Source: Limnohabitans sp. (lineage in GTDB: Bacteria > Planctomycetota > Phycisphaerae > Phycisphaerales > SM1A02). Taken from it: a stretch of DNA of 17,070 nt. The first letter of the stretch is position 1, and every line of letters starts with the position of its first letter. Of this stretch, positions 6,942-12,882 are shown one piece after another. The notes beneath the pieces are model-generated. The model was not told where the DNA came from and did not search any database. It saw only the letters and a program-made list of their open reading frames with translations. The translations under genes and the position numbers were made by a program. The DNA lies in contig JASGCF010000028.1 of the NCBI GenBank assembly GCA_030054275.1, positions 1 to 17,070 on the forward strand, in the 5' to 3' direction.

Positions 6942-7697
6942 TCAGCAGCGCGGGCGCGATGCGAGATCGCGCACCAATTGCACGGTTTCTGCGCCGCGAC
7001 GCTCATCGGTGCGGAAGATGCCGCGTCGCGCAAAGGTCGTCATGCGGGCATCGTGCGATCGAACACCGCGCATTTTCATGCACATGTGCTCGCCTTCGAC
7101 CATCACAACTGCGCCAGCAGCATCGAGGTGCTCTACCAAGGCGTCTGCGATTTGATCAGTAAGCCGCTCTTGCAGTTGTGGCCGACGGGCGAAGACTTCC
7201 ACAGTGCGCGCGAGTTTCGAAAGCCCAACCACGCGCCCATTTCCTGGCACATACGCAAGGTGCGCTTGTCCGTGGAACGGGAGCAAATGATGCTCGCAGG
7301 TCGAGAAGAAATTGATGTTCGTGACCGTGATGAGCTCATCCGACGCCTGCTCGAATGTGCGCGCAAGGTGGGTTGAGACATCCTCGCGGAGACCCCGGAA
7401 AATCTCCGCGTATGCCTTCGCCACGCGCTTGGGCGTATCCACGATGCCTTCGCGATCTGGATCTTCACCGATGGCAAAAAGAATCTCACGAACAGCGCGC
7501 GCGATACGCTCTTGGTCCACAGGCTTCGCGAACGGACCGTTCGCTTCGCTGGTGCCCGTGCCGCTTGGGTGACTTGTGCACGGAGAGCCGCACTCGGAGC
7601 CCGAGGTTGACGCGTCTTCCCCATCTTCACAGCCTTCACAGCACGAAGTATGGCCGTGGTGGTTGTTGAGATAGAGCGTTGGGCGAGGTGCGATCAT
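6942..7697 (-). CDS. folE: GTP cyclohydrolase I (type IA) with Cys/His-rich N-terminal extension
   Basis: A 251-residue protein. GTP cyclohydrolase I opens GTP to 7,8-dihydroneopterin triphosphate, the first step to folate and pterin cofactors, in the cytoplasm as a toroidal oligomer. The catalytic core spans about residues 60-248. Zinc ligands Cys134 and His137 with catalytic His136 are in 'FFSTCEHHLLPFHGQAHLAY', and the second zinc cysteine is Cys206 in 'VEGEHMCMKMRGV'. 'DTPKRVAKAYAEIF', 'VGLSKLARTVEVFARR' and 'RLTDQIADAL' are also standard, so this is the zinc-dependent type. The first 55 residues are unusual: they contain 'NNHHGHTSCCEGCEDGED' and 'CGSPCTSH', together five cysteines and four histidines. 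Start ATG 7697 is chosen for the GGAG 5 bases upstream; the frame stays open a further 22 codons without a better site. The gene ends in its own terminator. Confidence 0.95.
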   Translation of the reverse strand: MIAPRPTLYLNNHHGHTSCCEGCEDGEDASTSGSECGSPCTSHPSGTGTSEANGPFAKPVDQERIARAVREILFAIGEDPDREGIVDTPKRVAKAYAEIFRGLREDVSTHLARTFEQASDELITVTNINFFSTCEHHLLPFHGQAHLAYVPGNGRVVGLSKLARTVEVFARRPQLQERLTDQIADALVEHLDAAGAVVMVEGEHMCMKMRGVRSHDARMTTFARRGIFRTDERRGAETVQLVRDLASRPRC

Positions 7698-7702
7698 GAG
7701 TG

Positions 7703-7706
7703 CTCC
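7703..7706 (-). promoter_or_regulatory. Ribosome-binding site that sets the folE start
   Basis: On the minus strand TTCGGAGCACTC precedes ATG 7697; the GGAG core is 5 bases from the start. It favours this ATG over the ATG at 7763, which would add 22 residues. Confidence 0.55.
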
Positions 7707-7921
7707 GAATGGGCCTGCCGCGACGAAGGCCGAGCAGGGGTCATGGAGATCGCGCCCGCCCAACGGGCGGATTCACCGTTCAATCCCACATCGCAAAACA
7801 GTCTGGCACCAACGCAACGGAGTGCGCAGCGCCGTACAGAACCGCGTGCACACACGCAGCGTGGGCTCGGTCTGCCCTCGACAACTCTTGAAAACGACCG
7901 ATCTTGGAAGTCACCAGCAAC

Positions 7922-8272
7922 CTATTCGTGTTTGCCCTCTGCGGCGTCCTCGATTTTCTTGTTGTACGCCTCCACCTTGTCTTCCAACTTATGGGCCTGC
8001 TCCATCGCCTTTCCGAGCACCGACTTCGATCCTGAAAAATCGTTCTTCTCGGCGGGTGCGGGTTGCGGCGGCGGCGCTGGCGGAGGCGCTTTCGCAGCAT
8101 CTGCTGCAATCTCGGACGCTGCGGGATCGCCCGTTCCGCAACCGCCCATCGAAACGACAACGGGGGCGCAACTCGCCCCAACCAACCATACCGCCAACCA
8201 CGCGGCGCCTCGACGACGCATCGGCCGTGTCCGTCGGAATCGCGTTGGGGTCGGTGTCGTGACGCGCAGCAT
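7922..8272 (-). CDS. Small envelope protein with proline-rich linker and C-terminal helix
   Basis: A 116-residue protein of no recognised family. An Arg-rich start (RFRRTRPMRRRG) precedes a hydrophobic segment at about residues 23-45 that contains two cysteines, 'VGASC' (Cys35) and 'SMGGC' (Cys45). Either could be the lipid-attachment site, but neither matches the consensus lipobox well. A Pro/Ala linker follows ('KAPPPAPPPQPAPAEK', about 61-76), then a charged amphipathic helix ('GKAMEQAHKLEDKVEAYNKK') that could form a coiled coil. The design of anchor, rigid spacer and short helix suggests a small exported protein that reaches across the periplasm or holds a partner. The GAGGAGG directly before ATG 8272 fixes the start; a longer frame from 8410 is not supported. 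It is divergent from the FKBP gene and lies 224 bases upstream of folE on the same strand. Confidence 0.75.
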   Translation of the reverse strand: MLRVTTPTPTRFRRTRPMRRRGAAWLAVWLVGASCAPVVVSMGGCGTGDPAASEIAADAAKAPPPAPPPQPAPAEKNDFSGSKSVLGKAMEQAHKLEDKVEAYNKKIEDAAEGKHE

Positions 8273-8276
8273 GAAT

Positions 8277-8283
8277 CCTCCTC
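8277..8283 (-). promoter_or_regulatory. Strong ribosome-binding site for the small envelope protein
   Basis: GAGGAGG on the minus strand, 4 bases before ATG 8272. It decides between this start, the upstream start at 8410 and the internal ATG at 8221. Confidence 0.7.
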
Positions 8284-8314
8284 GCAGATGCAATTGGCGG
8301 CCAAGGCCGTCTGT

Positions 8315-8336
8315 GGCCGATGCTAGCATCTCGGCC
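8315..8336. promoter_or_regulatory. Palindromic element with symmetric extended -10 sequences, between divergent genes
   Basis: GATGCTAGCATC (8319-8330) is a perfect 12-base palindrome, and GGCCGA (8315-8320) pairs with TCGGCC (8331-8336) around its core. The same bases read TGCTAGCAT on both strands, which resembles an extended -10 (TGn-TAGCAT, four of six matches to TATAAT). Each copy is about 25-48 bases before the start of one divergent gene. It may be an overlapping pair of promoters or an operator. Both readings are inferred from sequence only. Confidence 0.35.
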
Positions 8337-8354
8337 TTTCCAAACGGAGTCCAT

Positions 8355-9284
8355 ATGCCTTTCAAGTCCATTTCCACAGTTCTATTCGGCCTTTCGCTTT
8401 CTGTGACCACCGCAGCGCTTGCTCAAACCGATTACACCACCATCCCACCAGATCCAGCAGAGGTCGAACAATCGCTCTCGAGCGTCAAGATTGACCTTGC
8501 GAAGGCCATCGAACTCGCGGAAGCGGCGGTTGCGGAAAGCACCGCACTCGACTCTCGCGCAGTGCTCGGCGACAAACTCATGTTCGAAATCACCGTCGCA
8601 AGCGGCGGCTTCGCGAAGAAGGTCATCGTCGATGGCGCCACGGGTGCCGTCAGTGCACCAACCCTCACCATCGCCTCGGCGATCAAGGCAGCGCTTGCCA
8701 AGCATCCAGGTGTGGTGCGCAGCGCAACATTCGATTTCGCCGCTGAACCAGCGACCGCCGCAGTCATGGTCTACAACGCAGGCAAGGCGTACGAGGTGAT
8801 CGTGAACGCGAACGACGGCTCGATCGTTTCCGACAACGAGAAGCCACGCCTGCCAGGCGCTTCGATCTCTGGCGAACTCCAAACCATCCCAGTGCAAATG
8901 CCAGATGGCACGACAGCCAACCTGCAGTATGTCGACCTGAAGGAAGGCGATGGCCCGATGCCATCTGGCCCTCAAGCGACCGTCAAGGTGCACTACTCCG
9001 GTTGGTTGGTCGACGGCACGAAGTTTGACTCAAGCGTTGATCGTGGGCAGCCAGTCGACTTCCCGCTCGGCGGAGTCATCAAGGGTTGGACCGAAGGCGT
9101 TGGGGCGATGAAGGTTGGCGGCAAGCGCAAGCTCGTCATCCCCTACCAACTCGCGTACGGCGAGCGCGGCCGGCCTGGCGCGATTCCACCGAAGGCGACG
9201 CTGATCTTCGATGTCGAATTGTTGGAGATCGTAAACCAAGGAACCGCGACGCCAGCCGCTCCAGCAGCGCCAGCGAAGAAGTGA
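8355..9284 (+). CDS. Secreted FKBP-type peptidyl-prolyl isomerase with PepSY-like N-terminal repeats
   Basis: A 309-residue protein. Residues 1-24 are a signal peptide (cleavage after ALA-Q), so it acts outside the cytoplasm. Residues about 36-100 and 103-162 look like two copies of a PepSY-like unit: each has a helix ('DLAKAIELAEAAV'; 'TIASAIKAALAKHPG') followed by strands and a 'V-VDG-TGAV' or 'VNANDGSIV' turn. Residues about 187-294 are an FKBP domain with its active-site set intact: Tyr214 ('VHYSGWL'), Phe224-Asp225 ('KFDSS'), Val241-Ile242 ('GGVIKGW'), Trp245, Tyr268 ('LAYGERG') and Phe285. It should catalyse cis-trans proline isomerisation. The tail is 'TPAAPAAPAKK'. GGAG 5 bases before ATG 8355 sets the start within a much longer open frame. 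It ends in a strong terminator and is a single-gene unit. Confidence 0.93.
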   Translation: MPFKSISTVLFGLSLSVTTAALAQTDYTTIPPDPAEVEQSLSSVKIDLAKAIELAEAAVAESTALDSRAVLGDKLMFEITVASGGFAKKVIVDGATGAVSAPTLTIASAIKAALAKHPGVVRSATFDFAAEPATAAVMVYNAGKAYEVIVNANDGSIVSDNEKPRLPGASISGELQTIPVQMPDGTTANLQYVDLKEGDGPMPSGPQATVKVHYSGWLVDGTKFDSSVDRGQPVDFPLGGVIKGWTEGVGAMKVGGKRKLVIPYQLAYGERGRPGAIPPKATLIFDVELLEIVNQGTATPAAPAAPAKK

Positions 9285-9320
9285 GCGTGACACGCGCCGC
9301 GTGATCGATACATCATGAGA

Positions 9321-9348
9321 ACGGCCCCGCACACGCGGGGCCGTTTTC
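9321..9348 (+). terminator. Rho-independent terminator of the FKBP gene
   Basis: Perfect 10-base stem ACGGCCCCGC (9321-9330) / GCGGGGCCGT (9335-9344) with an ACAC loop, followed by TTTCTATTTTCC. It starts 36 bases after the FKBP stop. The flanking GAGA/TTTC also pairs, extending the stem. It is convergent with rpiB, but lacks a T-run in that direction. Confidence 0.92.
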
Positions 9349-9401
9349 TATTTTCCTCTCACGCATCACAGATGCGAGAGCCGTACGCGCAAACTGCACT
9401 C

Positions 9402-9863
9402 CTACCGAGCTACGCCTGCGTAACGCGCCTCGATGGCAAGCACCTTCGCCAGACGCTTCTCATGCCGAGCCTCGTGGGTGTAGTCGGCTGCGAGATAGGC
9501 ACGCACCATTTCACTCGCGACCGCAGAACCCACTGTGCGCCCGCCGAGGACGAGCACATTCATCGCGTCGTGCTCAACGCCCTGATGTGCCGAATAGGTA
9601 TCGCTGCAATTTCCCGCACGAACTCCAGGGATCTTGTTCGCAGCAACGCTCGCGCCGATACCTGAGCCGCAGAAAAGAATCCCGCGGTCGATCTCACCAC
9701 TGACAACTGCAAGCCCAAGACGCTCTGCGAAATCTGGATAGTCGACCGGATCGGCCGAGTGCGTGCCGAGGTCGACAACCTCGTGGCCAAGCGCCTCGAC
9801 CTCTTTCTTCATCGACTCTTTCAGCGCAAAGCCCGCGTGATCGGACGCGACAGCAACCTTCAC
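9402..9863 (-). CDS. rpiB: Ribose-5-phosphate isomerase B
   Basis: A 153-residue cytoplasmic enzyme of the RpiB/LacAB family, normal length. It interconverts ribose 5-phosphate and ribulose 5-phosphate in the pentose phosphate pathway. 'VAVASDHAGFALKESMK' is the family opening, with Asp8 and His9 in the active site. 'GILFCGSGIGASVAANKIPGVRAG' holds the catalytic Cys65 and the anion hole; a Ser replaces the more usual Thr after CG. 'HDAMNVLVLGGRTVG' is the family's closing motif. RpiB is favoured over galactose-6-phosphate isomerase subunits because transketolase is its partner. Translation begins at a GTG that overlaps the transketolase stop (GTGA), and the GGAGG 6 bases upstream lies inside the tkt coding region, so the two are translationally coupled. 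Confidence 0.95.
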   Translation of the reverse strand: MKVAVASDHAGFALKESMKKEVEALGHEVVDLGTHSADPVDYPDFAERLGLAVVSGEIDRGILFCGSGIGASVAANKIPGVRAGNCSDTYSAHQGVEHDAMNVLVLGGRTVGSAVASEMVRAYLAADYTHEARHEKRLAKVLAIEARYAGVAR

Positions 9864-11986
9864 CGGACACCTCCACCGCGCACGCGCGCAAGGGACTGCC
9901 GCGCCGCATCAGCCACGCGTTCCGGCGTAAAGCCAAAGTGCTTCGCGACATCTTTGGCAGGCGCGCTCGCGCCGAAGGTCGTCATACCAACGCACTCGCC
10001 GTCAAGACCTGCGTAGCGATCCCAACCGATCGTGCTCGCTGCCTCGCAAGTCACGCGCGCGCGCACCGCAGACGGCAGCACCGATTCGCGGTATGCAGCA
10101 TCCTGCGAGTCAAAGAGCGCGGTACACGGCATCGACACGACGCGCACCTTCACGCCTTCCTTCGCAAGCAGTTCCTGCGCGCCCAACGCCAAGTGCACTT
10201 CACTGCCTGAACCGATGAGTAGGACATCCGGCGTTCCGCCTTCAGCCTCCGACAACACATATCCACCCTTCGCGCAACCATCTTCCGATGCGTAGCGCGA
10301 GCGGTCGAGCGTCGGCAGATTCTGGCGCGTCAGCGCAAACGCAGCCGGATGGTGTGTGAGTTGCATTGCAACACGCCAACAGGCGATGACTTCGTTGCCA
10401 TCACATGGGCGGAAGACATGCATGCCAGGGATCGCGCGCAGGCCAACGAGTTGCTCGATCGGCTGATGGGTGGGGCCATCTTCGCCGACATAAATCGAAT
10501 CGTGCGTGAAGATGTGCAGCGCTGGGAGCTCCATGATCGAGCTCAGGCGAATCCCGCCGCGGGCGTAATCGCTGAAGATGAGGAATCCAGAGCCGTACGC
10601 GCGCAAGCCAGAAAGCGTGAGGCCATTCACGATGGCCGCCATTGCATGCTCACGAATACCGAAGTGGAGATTTCGACCGGCAAACGCGCCCTTCTGGAAC
10701 GCGCCCGCACCTTCGAAGGTGAGCAGTGTCTTCGTACTCGGCGCAAGGTCTGCGCTGCCGCCAATCATCCAAGGAATATTCTTCGCGATCTGATTGAGCA
10801 CTTGGCCAGAGGTATTGCGCGTCGCGTTCCCCTTCGCGTCCGCGGGGAAAGCCTTGAGGTCCTTGTCCCAACCCTCTGGCAGCCCGCGCGAAAGCATGGT
10901 TTCGACCTCGCCCGCAAGCCATGGGTACGCCTTCGCATACGCCTCGAATCGCGTGCGCCACTCTGCGCTCGACGCAGCGCCGCGCGCGCCGATTTTCTCG
11001 GAGAAGCGTTCCTTCACGCCATCCGGCACAAGGAATCTCGCGTCCTCCGGCCAACCGTACCCGCGCTTCGTCGCTGCGATCTCGGCGTCGCCGAGCGGCT
11101 CGCCGTGCGCACTCGCCGTGTCTTGCTTCTTCGGCGCTCCGTAGCCAATGTGACTATCGACGATGACGAGCGTCGGTCGATCGGTGGATCGCTCTGCTGC
11201 GCGATACGCGCGCAGGAGCGATGGGATGTCGTTCGCGTCGCCGACGCGCAGCACATTCCAACCGTAACCCATGAAGCGTGTGGCAACATCGTCCGAGTAT
11301 GCGAGGTCGGTCGCACCCTCGATCGTGATGCGATTGAAGTCATAGATCCAGCAGAGATTCGAGAGGCCGAGATGCCCAGCGAGGCTCGCAGCTTCGCCCG
11401 AGATTCCCTCCATCATGCAGCCGTCGCCGCAGATGGACCACACTCGGTAGTCAAACAACTGATAGCCCGGACGGTTGTATCGCGCTCCAAGCCACTTCGA
11501 GGCCATGGCCATGCCAACACTTGTCGCAAGACCCTGTCCAAGCGGACCAGTTGTCGTCTCGACGCCAGTGGTGAGGTGCGACTCAGGATGTCCAGGACAG
11601 CGCGAGCCGAGTTGACGGAAGCGCTTGAGATCATCGAGCGTCAGCGTCGGCTCACCTGTGAGGTGACCGTGATGATCTGCGCGCTGCACATCTGCGAGGA
11701 AGAGCAGCGAGTAGATGAGCATCGACGCGTGACCGTTCGAGAGAACGAAGCGGTCGCGGTTCGCCCACAACGGATCCTTCGGGTCGTACCGCAGAATGTC
11801 TTGCCACAGTGCGTACGCGACGGGCGCGAGCGCCATTGGCGTGCCCGGGTGGCCCGAGTCCGCCGCCTGCACGCCGTCCATCGAAAGCGTGCGAATCGTG
11901 TTGATCGCAAGATTGTCGATCTCGGCCGTCCCGATTGGAGTTCCCGCGTTTTGAACCGGAAATGCTGAAGCGGTCGCTGTCGTCAC
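9860..11986 (-). CDS. tkt: Transketolase
   Basis: A 708-residue enzyme, somewhat longer than the usual 660-680. It moves two-carbon ketol groups between sugar phosphates in the non-oxidative pentose phosphate pathway, using thiamine diphosphate and a divalent metal. Visible motifs: 'ADSGHPGTPMALAPVAYALW' (His46), 'LSNGHASMLIY' (His86), 'GPLGQGLATSVGMA', the diphosphate-metal motif 'GDGCMMEGISGEAA' through 'DFNRI' (Asp188, Asn218), the catalytic Glu446 in 'FGIREHAMAAIVNG', and 'HDSIYVGEDGPTHQP'. GTG 11986, with AAGGGA about 8 bases upstream, is the best start; an ATG is absent near the family start, and the open frame continues 55 codons into a low-complexity leader. It forms an operon with rpiB. 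The start is uncertain by about 20 residues. Confidence 0.95.
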   Translation of the reverse strand: MTTATASAFPVQNAGTPIGTAEIDNLAINTIRTLSMDGVQAADSGHPGTPMALAPVAYALWQDILRYDPKDPLWANRDRFVLSNGHASMLIYSLLFLADVQRADHHGHLTGEPTLTLDDLKRFRQLGSRCPGHPESHLTTGVETTTGPLGQGLATSVGMAMASKWLGARYNRPGYQLFDYRVWSICGDGCMMEGISGEAASLAGHLGLSNLCWIYDFNRITIEGATDLAYSDDVATRFMGYGWNVLRVGDANDIPSLLRAYRAAERSTDRPTLVIVDSHIGYGAPKKQDTASAHGEPLGDAEIAATKRGYGWPEDARFLVPDGVKERFSEKIGARGAASSAEWRTRFEAYAKAYPWLAGEVETMLSRGLPEGWDKDLKAFPADAKGNATRNTSGQVLNQIAKNIPWMIGGSADLAPSTKTLLTFEGAGAFQKGAFAGRNLHFGIREHAMAAIVNGLTLSGLRAYGSGFLIFSDYARGGIRLSSIMELPALHIFTHDSIYVGEDGPTHQPIEQLVGLRAIPGMHVFRPCDGNEVIACWRVAMQLTHHPAAFALTRQNLPTLDRSRYASEDGCAKGGYVLSEAEGGTPDVLLIGSGSEVHLALGAQELLAKEGVKVRVVSMPCTALFDSQDAAYRESVLPSAVRARVTCEAASTIGWDRYAGLDGECVGMTTFGASAPAKDVAKHFGFTPERVADAARQSLARVRGGGVR
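9870..9874 (-). promoter_or_regulatory. Ribosome-binding site for rpiB inside tkt
   Basis: GGAGG on the minus strand, 6 bases before the GTG start at 9863 and within the last codons of the transketolase gene (encoding 'RGGGVR'). It supports the unusual GTG start and the coupling of the two genes. Confidence 0.75.
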
Positions 11987-12010
11987 GGTGATGGTCCCTT
12001 GCTCGCCCAA

Positions 12011-12041
12011 TGCGAAAGTGGATGCGAAAGTGGATGCGAAG
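12011..12041. repeat. Tandem 12-base repeat in the tkt leader
   Basis: TGCGAAAGTGGA occurs at 12011-12022 and 12023-12034 with a partial third copy, TGCGAAG, at 12035-12041. It sits 25-55 bases upstream of the tkt start. On the minus strand it would encode FAST-FAST if the reading frame extended, but that stretch has no signs of coding. It may affect the 5' leader of tkt or mark a slippage-prone site. Confidence 0.8.
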
Positions 12042-12217
12042 TGCGGTATCGGAGAGTGCAGCTTGCGCGTATCTCGGCGGGGCGGATGGTACGGCCGACG
12101 CGTGGATCGTGACTGTCTGAGCGAAACGGCTGCGACCAATCCGCGCACCACGCGACGGTGCCTTGGGAATCGACCGGATCGCCGTTCCTTTCAGCCTTTT
12201 TCAACCCGAGGTACCCA

Positions 12218-12232
12218 ACGGGCCGATCCCGT
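12218..12232 (+). promoter_or_regulatory. Small hairpin directly before a start codon
   Basis: ACGGG-CCGAT-CCCGT is a 5-base perfect stem ending 4 bases before ATG 12237, in the place where a ribosome-binding site would be. The purine-rich sequence CGGG/GGCC is inside the stem. No other good ribosome-binding sequence is present. A role in limiting translation is possible but a 5-base stem also arises by chance. Confidence 0.25.
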
Positions 12233-12236
12233 CCAC

Positions 12237-12842
12237 ATGAACCGAGTTCTGTGCACCCTCCCCGTCGTGCTGCTTACGGCCTGTGCAACCACGCAACCAA
12301 CCGCTCAACGCTCGACCTCGCCTGCGCTTGGCATGGTTGGTCCGGTGTTTGACGCGGGGCGAAACCCGACTGTGCAAGACTCCAATTCCCAGAATTCTGA
12401 CTCGTCCTTCAAGGGCAAGCCGGGCGACCTTCAAGATAGTTCGTTTGCCGGTCGCCCCGGCCAAGATCCCGCGCAGAGTGACCCAAACGCCATGACCCCG
12501 TCGGGTACAGGCTACAACCAGAAGCCCGGTGAACTCGTGCCGCAAATGGGCGGCGGCGATGTGCACTACCACAACCACTTCTACGGAAACGCTGGCTACT
12601 CGGCGCCGGTCTACGGCACACCAGTCCAGAACGGAAACCTTGGGAAATACAATGTTGGATCGATGCAGGCGCCGCTTGGAACGGGCGGAGGTGGCGCCGG
12701 TTGGTACGGGCCGAACTACGAAACAGGCCCAACTGGGCTTCGTCAAGGTTTCGGCGTCGGTGGTTGGGGCGCTGGCTGGGGTGGCGGCTGGAACTACGGC
12801 AGCGGCTACGGTTGGGGTGGCTACAACGGATACACCGACTGA
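12237..12842 (+). CDS. Gly/Tyr-rich lipoprotein of unknown function
   Basis: A 201-residue protein. 'MNRVLCTLPVVLLTACATT' is a clear lipoprotein signal (LTAC, lipid-modified Cys16). The mature part is low complexity. Residues 55-63 and 67-75 are a short repeat (DSSFKGKPG, DSSFAGRPG), 'GGGDVHYHNHFYG' (106-118) is a His/Tyr cluster, and the last 50 residues are dominated by Gly, Trp and Tyr ('GWGAGWGGGWNYGSGYGWGG'). Gly/aromatic-rich tails of this kind are common in surface or matrix proteins and can self-associate, but no family or function is recognised. The start is set by the signal peptide, since no ribosome-binding sequence is evident. It is divergent from tkt across 250 bases and converges with the FG-GAP gene with 40 bases between stop codons. 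Confidence 0.8.
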   Translation: MNRVLCTLPVVLLTACATTQPTAQRSTSPALGMVGPVFDAGRNPTVQDSNSQNSDSSFKGKPGDLQDSSFAGRPGQDPAQSDPNAMTPSGTGYNQKPGELVPQMGGGDVHYHNHFYGNAGYSAPVYGTPVQNGNLGKYNVGSMQAPLGTGGGGAGWYGPNYETGPTGLRQGFGVGGWGAGWGGGWNYGSGYGWGGYNGYTD

Positions 12843-12882
12843 CGCGCACGACACCACTATCGGCAAGACGCGAATCCCCGCG

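Noticed and set aside
7753..7770. GC-only hairpin upstream of folE (CGCCCG...CGGGCG)
   Set aside because: It has no T-run and no resemblance to a pterin or folate riboswitch. It is likely to be chance in high-GC DNA.
7650..8354. Upstream extension of the FKBP frame
   Set aside because: It is antisense to the small envelope protein gene. The signal peptide and GGAG place the true start at 8355.
10349..11968. Plus-strand open frame of 539 codons opposite transketolase
   Set aside because: Transketolase on the minus strand is certain. The plus frame is Arg/Ala-rich with no recognisable pattern and comes from codon bias.
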